The notes under the pieces are model-generated. The model saw only the letters and a program-made list of their open reading frames with translations. It was not told where the DNA came from and searched no databases. DNA of 64,000 nt from Crossaster papposus (taxonomy: Eukaryota > Echinodermata > Asteroidea > Velatida > Solasteridae), in the NCBI GenBank assembly GCA_037893245.1, contig JBAIAA010000117.1, positions 1,860,001 through 1,924,000 of the forward strand, in the 5' to 3' direction. Position numbers and translations under genes: made by a program. Of the stretch, positions 22,831 to 33,800 are shown piece by piece (position 1 is the stretch's first letter; each line of letters starts with the position of its first letter).

Positions 22831-22975
22831 GACATTTTATAGATTGATGATACAATTAATAGGCCTATCCTATAGTAAACTATTGAGACATTCTGCATGG
22901 GGATAAGGTGTTAAGGATATTGAAATTACGATTTTTTTTATAAGATTCACTCATAAAATTATAGGATAAGGTCAC

Positions 22976-22999
22976 ACGCACAGCGCGCGCGCTGTGCGT
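22976..22999. repeat. 24-bp perfect GC palindrome
   Basis: ACGCACAGCGCG is followed immediately by its complement CGCGCTGTGCGT. This is an alternating purine/pyrimidine-rich cruciform- or Z-DNA-prone site in AT-rich surroundings. Confidence 0.7.
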
Positions 23000-23743
23000 G
23001 ATGGGACCGCCATACATGCCATACACGGTGAACACGTGCAGTGCACGCCTTCACCGTCGTGTAAAAACAATTTACGGCATAGCAATGGTCTCATCATCTC
23101 ATCAGTTAATTTTCTGTTGTATGGTTGTATTAAACGCTAAATCAATGCGGTAATATTATTTCGCTGGAATAATAGACTCAAACTAAAGAAGTACTCGAAA
23201 CTTACAGCTTTGGATACAACTTAATTTTTACTGGTAAATACAACATTTTAAAGTTGGAAAATGTGTGGTGGTCGGAAAAAGAGAAAATTCCGCCAGTTGT
23301 GCGTGGTCGGGGAATCATGACATGAGTGCAGGGCTGGTTTTCCGGCACCGACCACCGTGGTGGGCAGAAACAGGCTGTTGACTGTATAAACCTGAGGCAG
23401 TTTAGCCATTTATAATGGCAGAAGCCCATCACGTGTTAAATCCTATTCATAAATACCTGGGACAGTTTAGGCATTCCTATTGGTCGAGAGCCCATCACGT
23501 GGCCGATATTAAATGGACGATTAAGACATTGCTGAAAGTGTTTAAAACCAGCTGGCAAAATACGTCACGCGATGTCGCATTATACCCGTCCCCAGGGCTC
23601 ACTTTATTTCCAACCGTACCTCGTCTCCAATACTCAATAGTAAGAGCGGGTAGTGTTGAGCGCGTACAGCTCGACACCATGGGGACGAGGTTGCCAATGG
23701 CAGTAATAGTCTGGTTCATAGTAAATAAAAGGTATTTATGAAT

Positions 23744-23908
23744 GGGAATAAATGTGTGTTCGGTCGGTATTAATCACTCTGTTTAATACCGCTTGGAGTC
23801 TGGGTGCTAATAATTACCCTCGCCTTCAGCTCGGGTAATTATCAGCACCCAGACTCCAAGCGGTATTAAACAGAGTGATTAAAACCTCTCGAACAAGCAT
23901 TTATTCCC
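23744..23908. mobile_element. Foldback element, copy A
   Basis: The terminal repeats GGGAATAAATGTGTGTTCG and its inverted form ending TTATTCCC enclose two 46-bp arms (AATCACTCTGTTTAATACCG and onward) around a 15-bp loop near 23818-23833. A shorter inverted copy is at 50261-50363, where the flanking DNA is also shared (CGAGGTTGCCAATGGCAGTA), and a diverged copy lies near 40180-40270. Confidence 0.75.
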
Positions 23909-24172
23909 TTATTAAACAGTTTGTTGGTTACCACATTACATTGGTAGCCTGGTCTATTTTACCCTGTTGAACCCTCACATGTCATGTGCAATACTACCAA
24001 AACTATGTACAAATACAATGGAGGAATCTTACAGTATGTATACTTTTAGTGTGTAATTTGCAGACAAAAAGGGAGAAAAATAATATCTTTCTCTTTGGGG
24101 AGAACAACTTTCTGTAAATTTACAGTTTAAATGCATCAACCATTAAAACATGCAGACTCCTCACAACTATGT

Positions 24173-26835
24173 TTATTCTTTAGGATAAACAAGCGATGTC
24201 AGACGCCTTGTAATGTATGCTGCCTGACCCTCCTCAATCTCCACTGCAACACAGTTACGGCCTTCAAGGAGGCATGCAGCAATCCCTGTTCCTGAAAAGA
24301 ATATAGAAACTTGAAGAAAGATGATTCAGGTATATGAAATATTTCCATTAGTTCATTACTTGCTAAACAATATAGAACTCTCCCTCTTGAATTTAATACA
24401 TGTACCGTGAATGTCAATTAACTGCACTGTCAGTCACTTGCACCACCGGTATGTATTTTACCAACCACATTCAACATGCTTTTGGACCCGACCCGAACAG
24501 ATTGAAATGATATTTGGTATTATTGGCATATGAGAAACGCCCAAAACTGATACGTTTTCTTTTGCAATGTGGCTTGTTAGTTTTTGCGATATGGGTCAGT
24601 GAAATTTGGATGAATTAGCATGACCTCCACAATTAAAAAACTTGATCTCTAAAAGTATAGCACCTAGAAGGCCAAGTTGTACAGTATTTTGAAGTTCTTT
24701 GAATTATCTCCATTTCATAAAATAACCGAAATTAGGCCAAATTAAAAAACCAAATCAGTTCTGGGGGTTTCTCATATGGGCCAATCATAACAACAATTAT
24801 CATTTCAATCTGTGACTGTGAGGGTTGGGTACAAAGTTGTGTTGAATTGACCCCTTTGATTAAATGTTGTTAACATAAACGCTGTATGTCATCTTGCCAT
24901 CACAATGTTTAGTTCAATCACACTTTGACTTTCTAGTATATGAGCTCCCACTAATAATTAAACACATCCCACTACAATATATGGGTGAAGCATTGAAAAA
25001 TGACTGGTTCAAGCTCGCAATGGAGAAAAGCAATCCACTTTTAATTACATGTATCCAGTGTGAAATCTATTTTTTGCTAAATTAAAAACACATTTTGTAG
25101 GAAATCTCAGCAGGCTAGTTAAACTACCGGGCCTGCAGCTGTAAAGCTATATTAATATTTATGTTTTATGCTATACATGTACGTATACGACATTCCAAGT
25201 ACCTGTAGAATGAATGTCGGAGCAAAAAAAAAAAATGTATGTAAACAAGAATGCTTCACAATAGTCATGTGCTTTCCACAAGGGAAGCATTTGTTGGACT
25301 TCACCCTTAATCAGTTTGTAATAATTACTGAATACTACTTCAATATTATCTTTTGGTTTACATCAATTTACCTGTTCCACTACAAGCATCAAGTACCCAG
25401 CCATGTTCAGGTGACATTGATGATATGATGTCCTGCAGCAGCTGACGAGGCTTCTGGTTCACATTCACAGGTGACCCATTGTCTGTCTTAGCCAAGGTCC
25501 ATTGCTCTTTGATCTCAAAGAAGTTGGACCTTGGTTTAGTCAGCTGGTCCCTTGATGACACTCTCCCACTGGCTGACCAATATCCGCAAACAATCGCTCC
25601 GACATCTTGTTGCAGGATGGACTGGGTTCCATCATCACTTTGCACTCTCCCTACAAAAGTAAAAGAATATGTACAATGTTATCTGATTCAACAACACCAA
25701 GAAGTCTTGTTTTTCCATTTATTTGTATCTGCTGATGGTATTATTATTTTGTAGCCGATTTCACGAAAAGGTGCATCAGTTGCACCAATTTTCAAGGTGT
25801 TGTAAGGCTTATGCAACAAACCATTTTACGAAACTACGCAACATTTTAAACAGCGTTTTTTATGACTGTTTGTGTATATTTGTGTTCTTGCTTGAAATCG
25901 TTGTTAAATCGCCTGCCATTTGGAAAATAGTTTTGTCCGACTTTCCGCGGAACTGTGCAGCAACTAAAAAAAAATTCACAAGTAAAAAAGCAATTCGTTT
26001 ACTACAAACACAAGGCTGTGAGTGTCATTTATCAAGCTTGATAAGTTGATAAGTTGATAAGCAATGGACAGGCTCCACGACAATCACGATTTGCTGGTAA
26101 AGTAGGTCATTTTCATTCGCTACTCCACAACTTACGCTACCCAAATTGACTGTGCAAGCTATGTCATAATTTGTTGTGTAAACCGCAGACTTTCTGCGGT
26201 TTACTGTCTTAAGAAAAATGTGCAGCAGTATTTTCAAATGTTTTCTTTAACCCTAACCCTACCTAATGCTACTTTTTACTACTAGTAGTAAAAAGTAGTA
26301 TGCAGTACTCTCACTGACTTGTGTGCAATGCCTGTAGTAATTTTTAGTATTTGGTACTTTACCTCTTATTGCACTCGTAGTACTTTTTAGCATTGGGTCC
26401 CTCTGCTTGCTGAGTGTGCATGGCCCATGTATGCTATGTTCTAAACTCTACAGCAAAAATTGTCACTTGGGACACAATGGGTCAAGGCTGGACTACTGCA
26501 TTTTTTGCCAGGTAAGTATTACTGACCTGTATTGCCACTATTAGTATTTTGTAGTTGACAGTATCTGCATACTATTTTTTACTACTACATTGTAGTAGTA
26601 AAAAGTAGCATTAGGTAGGGTTAGGGTTAATGTAATAAACATTTGTACATGTACCTTTTTGGTAAAAGGCATATTCCACCTTATAGAATGTCTCAGCACA
26701 TAGAATGCGATGTATTTCTGCTTGTTGGCTGACGGTGCACAAGCAGGCAAGATTGTAGTTACTGAGGGTGGACGGCTGAACATTGATGAAACGCAGCATT
26801 ATACAAAACCTCTGGAGATCAGTAACACTCCAATT
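24173..26835 (-). CDS. DNA methyltransferase-like (N6/N4 type), C-terminal exons
   Basis: Three minus-strand exons, 26835-26655, 25650-25371 and 24291-24173, join in phase with good GT/AG sites and end at TAA. The protein contains QKPRQLLQDII and then VLDACSGTGTG followed by LLEGRNCVAVE and YITRRL. This matches the S-adenosylmethionine-binding motif I region at the C-terminus of beta-class (PF01555-type) N6-adenine/N4-cytosine DNA methylases, where catalytic motif IV precedes motif I. An intron splits motif I inside SGTGTG. Motif IV (DPPY or similar) should lie in upstream exons, which I could not find, so activity is unproven. The first intron carries a TTAA-type MITE. The gene points away from the DUF7869-like gene starting near 27813. 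An unusual cellular methylase or one carried by a mobile unit are both possible. Confidence 0.72.
26251..26626. mobile_element. TTAA-flanked MITE with telomere-like ends
   Basis: TTAA at 26247-26250 and 26627-26630 flanks terminal inverted repeats that start CCCTAACCCTACCTAATGCT and continue ACTTTTTACTACTA. Sub-terminal palindromes of TAGTAGTAAAAAGTAGTA occur at both ends. The TTAA site and CCC start suggest a piggyBac-like non-autonomous element. It sits in the methyltransferase gene's intron, about 25 bp from a splice donor. Confidence 0.8.
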
Positions 26836-27135
26836 CTGCAAGAAAATTCAAAGGTACTTATTACAGTTTTTGCCAGCTTAACCCTAAAAGTCCTCAATCC
26901 TCCAACAAGTGAAGGATTGAGGGCTTATTATTTTTAACGAAACGCTTCCCTTTTGCTTAAAATTCACAATCCATTTTACTCTTTTTTTGAGTGAACTAAA
27001 AAGATGAACACAAGGAACCATGTACGTGTATATAATATACACTTGGTTCATTGTGGGGCAAGCAGACACTACGAAATCTATCTGCCCTATAGGGAAAAGT
27101 CTATAGTCTATAGTAGAAACAATGGAGAGCAAAGG

Positions 27136-27228
27136 TCTATGTAAATTGTTGTAATGAAAATTGTTGTAATGTAAATTGTTGTAATGAAAATTGTTGTAAT
27201 GTAAATTGTTGTAATGTAAATTGTTGTG
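27136..27228. repeat. 15-bp tandem repeat (ATTGTTGTAATGAAA)
   Basis: About six copies of AATTGTTGTAATGAA or AATTGTTGTAATGTA follow one another. Noncoding. Confidence 0.85.
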
Positions 27229-27229
27229 T

Positions 27230-27540
27230 AATTGTTGGCGTTATGCGTTTTCCAGGGCGGTTGGCCGGGGTGCGGCAGCAGCGCCCATGGTTTTGTTTGG
27301 GGGCAAACAAGGTCTTCGTGGGGGGCTGTGTAACGCCCGTGCCGGTTGGGCGGTAGAGGGCGCTGGAGCGATTCCACGGTGGTGGGATCGCACTGGTGGC
27401 TCCTGCTGGTGCGCCTTTGGATTGCGCAAGCGCCGAACTGGTTCTAACCAGTTCTGGTACCGCGTGAGTTGTGTGAGCCTGATGTCCATGTTTGGTTGGC
27501 GAGAGTCCAGATTAAACGGCTGAGAATCACCGGAAGAACA
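27230..27540. promoter_or_regulatory. CpG-rich block between divergent genes
   Basis: In AT-rich surroundings this 300-bp stretch is GC-rich and dense in CpG. It lies between the minus-strand methyltransferase exons and the plus-strand DUF7869-like gene, so a bidirectional promoter or CpG island is plausible. It contains a GAACTGGTT/AACCAGTTC hairpin near 27436. The open frames here have no domain signal. An alternative is a GC-rich mobile element. Confidence 0.35.
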
Positions 27541-27812
27541 AGAATACTTGCGTCAAGAGTCCTTCTTGTGTGTGGTGTAAAACCCAGAGAAATCTACGTT
27601 ACAATACCATCTCCAATTTGTTTCATTGCTAAAGTGTTGTCACAACAGGGAAGGCCTACGTTATACTAGCTTGAGAAAATTAATTGACCTTGGCCTAACT
27701 TTAGCCAACAAATTGTGTTTCCTGAAAATGAACTGGACCTTATGGGACTTAATTTTAATGCTCCTGTTAATGTTATAGATTGTTGGAATAAGTGAATTTA
27801 TCATCCCTATAG

Positions 27813-30800
27813 GAATAAAACAACAGAGGCCTTGGCATGGATGACATTCTTTCTAGAGAGAGTGGGGGACTTCATGCCCCATAACAATAAGATATATGTG
27901 CCCCCTGCATACAACTACACAATACTGTTTGAGCGCATGAAGGACGACTTCTCTGCCAGAGGAATCAGTGATATTATTACATATGGCCATTTCACAAAAA
28001 TCCTTCACACGCAACTTCCTGATTTCGTTCTTGGAAAGGTAAATATTTTAATATTCATAAGTCAACTACTACATTTCATGTTTTGATAGTAGGGCTTAAA
28101 TTTAATTGGAAGCACTTTCTTCAGGACAAAAGCACAATTTTAATTTCATAAACCACACAATTGAAAGTATTCTCCATAACCATAAGTGTATTAAAATCAC
28201 AATGTTAAATTATTCCATAGCCGTTAACTCAGTTTGAGCCCGACAGTCATCCGGTCAATTTGTAATTCTTTGCATTTGATAAACATGATAAAAGTGTGGT
28301 TTAAAGTTAGGATACACCATTGGTAATTGCTTGAATTATCATGAATGACTGTTCAAAGTTTTACAATCGTGGATGCCGAGGAAAGCAAGAAAAATGATGT
28401 TGTTTTCAACCGGCGTCGGGCAGTGAATCTTATGGTGTTTTTTTGGTTTTTCGCGATCGCCGTCCAGCGATAGTGATTTTAATTTTATAAAATTAAATTT
28501 TTCGGAACAATTGCAGGATATCTAGCGCAATCATTTTTCTGGATGCCTAGAATCATTATTTACTTTCAAATAAGTAAGATAGTTATTAAGAATTCGGTAG
28601 TAAAATGTTTTGATATCTGTAAATGGTGTATCCTACTTTTAAAATCATTAACCCTACAGGTAAGCACTTTTACAAAGTGCTCCATATGCACCACTCTCAA
28701 GGAGGAGCGACAGAGAGCAAATAGCAACGAAGAGCAGGAGGCAATCAAGAAACTCCGGGACATCCACATTAAGCATGTTGAGTATGTGTTTTTTGTATTA
28801 TTGTAAACTTATGTTATTTGACACAAGTTCTTAACGTAGATTAGCCATCCATCTTTTTCATACTGCCTCAAGTGTAACATATTATACAATTGCTGGCTGC
28901 TGTGGTGTGGGATATGACATTTTGAACACCCGATGGTGTTTTAAAATGTCATATCCCACACCACAGCAGTCAACGATTGTTTTGTATACCTCTGTCTTGA
29001 ACTTAAGCTCAGCTTACGAGGACTGAAGATTCAAAATGTTCTAGTACACATTTGTTGTTACTGTAGTAACATTATTCACGCAAACAACATTAACTCACAA
29101 ACTTTGTCTACTCGGTCGCTGCGCCACTACAGTTTAATATCGTAAATAGTGTGTTGGTCAAAATTACGCGGGTACCAATGATATACAGCTCACAGCGAGC
29201 TTTAGCTGCGGCTGCTGATTGATATAGCAATGCCAATGGGGTGGGATATGCTTTGTTATAAAACAAATGTGTGATCGTTCTAGACCGATACAAATATACA
29301 GTTTACTAAAAATATAGTAGTACTGTAGTAGTCAAGACAGGGGTATAACAATTACAATTATATGTGTAATTAAGTGTAGTTAGTAGTAGGGAATACATGG
29401 TACGTAAATTGTAACATACAGCTACAGCTCCTCGATCGATGAAATCCAGTATCGATTCTAAATTTGTCTGGTGCTAATTAATCATAATTGTTGGTTCACT
29501 TGGTTGTACAGCTTTTAATATTCCTCCATGGTACACACATCAAAAGGCACACCTTGATTCAAGAACTGAACTGATGAGCAGCGACGTCAGCTGTTCGCTG
29601 TTTATAAAACCTTAATTCTGACGTTTTTAGAGAGATGAGGGACTAGGCCTGAGCCTAGGCCTATTATATCCTGTGATGTGCAGTTAATCCAAGAAGAAAT
29701 GACCATGAACACTTTTCTTTAGCTCCATATAATGGTTGAACCCTAGAGCAAGAACAGTCGCACTCTTCGTTTCCTTCTTATTCCTCCATGGTTTTATCAA
29801 CTGTAACCAGTCCGCTGTATACGAGTCAAAATGGGTCAAGGTTATAGGTCACGTCGCATTGCCATTGTTGGTGGAAGTAACTGCAAGCTGGGTTTTTACT
29901 TTGAACAAATCCACCGATATCATAAGCATCCAGTTGTCAGATACAATAATCATAGGTGCACTCCAACAATCAGGTCTCTGTTGAACTCTCGTCGCTAAAA
30001 CGACAATTATATATTTTGCCCAAACCGAGGAAAAATAATGTCAATTTCAGATCAGGATTGTTCATGCAGGAACAGACATGTTTACAATTACATGCATGCT
30101 CGCGAATCTTATACTTACTGAACATATGGAGTAGAGGGAGGTATTGCTTATAAACATTGATGCTATTTTTATACCGCCTGCCACAAGCTTGAATCTAACT
30201 TCAAAACACATGGAGTAGAGGGAGGTATTGTTTATAAACATTGGTGCTACATTTCATACCGCTTGCCAGTACATGTACATTGTACGAGCGTGTGTAAATT
30301 GAATTTGTGGTTGGCAACATAAACAATACACAAACCGAAAACCTTGTGTGAACTTGTTCAATGACGTCCACACAAGGTTTCTCTCTTTTTGATAAAGAGC
30401 TACAGAGATAAAATAAGTTTTGGTTCAACAAAACAAATTGAAAAAACTGATGAACACTTTCTAGGGTATAAAATAACAAATGTGGGTTGAACAAATTTAT
30501 TGAGTTAGAACAATTTGTATTTTGGTAAAGTTTAGTCCGGGATTTATAACTACATCAATTCAAAGGAATGTCCACACAAGGGGGGGGGGTGCTTGTTCAC
30601 CCATTTTTTAAGGGGGAAATGTACAATTTGCCACGCTACTGCATGCTGGGGGGGGGGGGGATTTCGTTGCTCTTTGCAAAGACTAGGCCCGTGGCGTAAC
30701 TAGGATTGATTTACTATTTTGTTAGCTGTAGTGTGGGGGTTAAGGCTATAGTCAGGTTTTCCAAAAAAAGGGGGGGGGGGCAGCTTTTTTTTTTTTTGGG

Positions 30801-33800
30801 GGGGGCCTTCCAACCGTGTGGCCAAAACATTTAATTGGCTAATAAGGTCCCTTTAGACTTGAACGATGATCTCAAATTGCAAATTCAATTTGGGTGGAAA
30901 CACATTTGGCCTAATTTCGTAAATTGCACGTGAAGCTACAATTATGAGACATTATATAGTATGTGATATGACAAAGTCGGCAAATTTGAAAGTAATTAAT
31001 AATAACTTGTTGGAGTTATTCTTCATAATTGTTTTTAACCAATCCCAGGCTGTCACGAAAACACTATCACCAGTGCAGGGAGCGAGCACGAGCTGACCCA
31101 TCAGTCGAAAACACTCTAATTATAGATGGTATGGACCAATCTAAAACAAACCTCCCAAGTCTATTGATTGAGGACAAATCAACCAAGGCTGCACCTCGCC
31201 TGCGAACACACATAACTGGTAAGGTTTTTAATGTTTTGGTTTTCTTTTTTTTTCTTTCTTCCGTTTGTCATGTTGACTTAGTTTTACCATTCCTTCCTCC
31301 ATGGTTTTACCATTCCTTCCTCCATGGTTTTACCATTCCTTCCTCCATGGTTTTACCATTCCTTCCTCCATGGTTTTACCATTCCTTCCTCCATGGTTTT
31401 ACCACACCTTGTGTCATATTTTACGAGTAAACTACATAAAAAGACAAACCAGATAACAGTTGGTATACAGAATTCGAACGAACTCAATTTCGAAACAGTT
31501 TTTAGCACATGCAATTGAGTGGTATCTGCATCTGTTTTCCTTGTTGCACTCAGGAGTACTTTTCCATACAGATGTGCCGGGAGGAATGAAGGCATATGCA
31601 TACACCGACATTCTCACTGTACCTCACGACAGCAACCTAACCATGCACATAATGTTGCAAGTGCTTACCGATAACATCCACAGAAAAGCTAAGAAGCTTA
31701 ACGTACAGGTAGTTTTTTATTTATTTATTTTTTTATTGTTTAATTTTAAAAAAAAATTGCGGGGGGGGGCGTATTTAATGTCTTCAAAAACCTAACTATA
31801 TCATTGTCTTGAGAAGGAATTCTTTTGGTCACATGGGCTTTTTTGAATACCCTAAAAACAAGCCCACCCTGTATATTGCATGTTTGAGGGAAGTGGAATG
31901 AAAGCGCATTTTATCCTAGTGATAGATGTTCATGGCTTAATATTATAACCGATTTGTGATTATTATCTTGTTTTCAGATGGACAACTGTTTCAGGGAAAA
32001 CAAAAACCGCTACCTGCTTGGACTTGGTTTTCTCATGGTGGAGATGGGTCTATATGAACAGGTGAGTTTTATACGAATTTGCGATGAAGAACATGAATAT
32101 CCATTTTTGTTATTCGGTACAATGATCTACAATAATTATTGAGAGCTCCATCCTTACTTAGTTGTACAATTACATTTACATTTGTCTCGTTTCTATTTTA
32201 CATGTCTGATACCTAGGTTGATTTCAACTTTCTGCCAGTCGGCCACACCCACGAGGATGTAGACCAGTTTTTCAGCAGAATTGCACAAAAGTTGCGGTTC
32301 CATAATGCCTACACCTTAGATGGTGAGTAGAGAATGTTACAATATATTGGATGTTTCTTTCAATAATCGAGATGAAAAAAATAGGGAAAAATAACTACTC
32401 AATCTGACTGATTCTGAAATCGATATTTCTTTCTAAATATTGACAGATCTTCATCACATCATAGAAGTATCATATACCCCAAGAGTCGAAGTTAATCATA
32501 TCCGAGGGCCGGAGATGTTTAACATCAAAGAATGGATTTCTCCACATCTAAAGGAAATTGGGAACCACTCCAAGCCCCATCATTTTCGTTTCCACAAAGT
32601 AAACGGGGAAACGAAAATGAACTACAGAATGTGGTGCTGTGATCCCTGGCGGCCTAACAACGTAGAGGCCGATGACCCAGACATGCCAGCAGACTCCACA
32701 TCAGATGGCATGATCCTGTTAAAGGTATAGTCTGTGTTAACCGTCATATTAAAAAGAACTAAAATCATTGCAGGGTATCTGCCCTTACTAGAAACTAAAG
32801 TAATATACAGAAATGTACACCTTTTTTGCCCGCACCTTTACAAACTTTTCTTTAAAGGAAGGGAAACAAATCTACGTAAAATGAAGTGTACAAAACTACA
32901 AAATAATTTACATCTTTAACAAATTACACACTGGAACTATACCTTCGTTTATTTGTCATAGAATAATCCAACTACAGGCTCTTTCCCTGCAAGGGTTGTT
33001 TCAAATACTGAAAAAATTGATCCAGACCTATATAAAATCCTGCCAGTGTTTGGAAGGCGACTACCAGAAACAGCCCAGACATGGTGGACGGATTTCCTCC
33101 AGGACCAGGAGAAATACACAGAGGTCAGTACTACACAACAGGACCAGTCAAAAAGAAGTTCCCTCAACTTAATAACAAAATTAATAATTTATGTAACTAT
33201 ACAAATAATATGAAAGTGCGTCTAAGTGTTGGTCTGCTGTACAAAAATGACACGATTTGGAAGCCTCGATTTTATATTACTTGCGATTGATTCTAATACC
33301 TGCAAAACACAGTTGTGCATGTCCGAAATCCACGCCCGCGCGTAGTATAGTGCAAAATACAGCGCGCCTACCTCTCGCGGCCACTATTTATAGTCAGGTA
33401 GCTTAGGGATGGAATCGTGACCGGCTGGCCCAAAGCACCAAATTTGGTAGGTACCTTCTATAGGCCCCAGAAATAAATTGTAGAAGGGGTGACACCAAAA
33501 ACTATTTTTGGAAGGTACCTAATTTGCATAATTTCAAAATGGCTGCAAAATCCTATACTTAAGCACTAATTTCGGTACATTTTTTTCATTTGAAAGCAAA
33601 AGTCATTTTGAAATATTTACTTCGGTGGTTTTGTTTACATATTCTGCACTTAAACAACATTAATTAGCTGATGATGTGCCTAGGTAATTATGTTTAGTCA
33701 GAAATCCAAGATGGCCACGATAATAATAAATTAAGTATCGTGTTTATTGGGAAGCAGCGTAATCATACATGTCACTCACCGTTTTTTTTAATTTTTAGAA

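Noticed and set aside
26251-26270. Telomere end
   Set aside because: Only two CCCTAA-like words at each end of a TTAA-flanked inverted-repeat element; interstitial and transposon-derived.
26710-26850. Plus-strand frame with ADGAQAGKIVVTEGGRL
   Set aside because: The minus strand over the same bases is a methylase exon with matching splice phases on both sides, so this is its antisense shadow.
27221-27523. Overlapping frames on both strands in the GC-rich block
   Set aside because: High GC removes stop codons; no splice phase links them to neighbouring genes and no motif is visible.
31029-31430. Frame with repeated FLPPWFYHS
   Set aside because: Only 31049-31218 is exon; the rest is a 23-bp tandem repeat in the intron.
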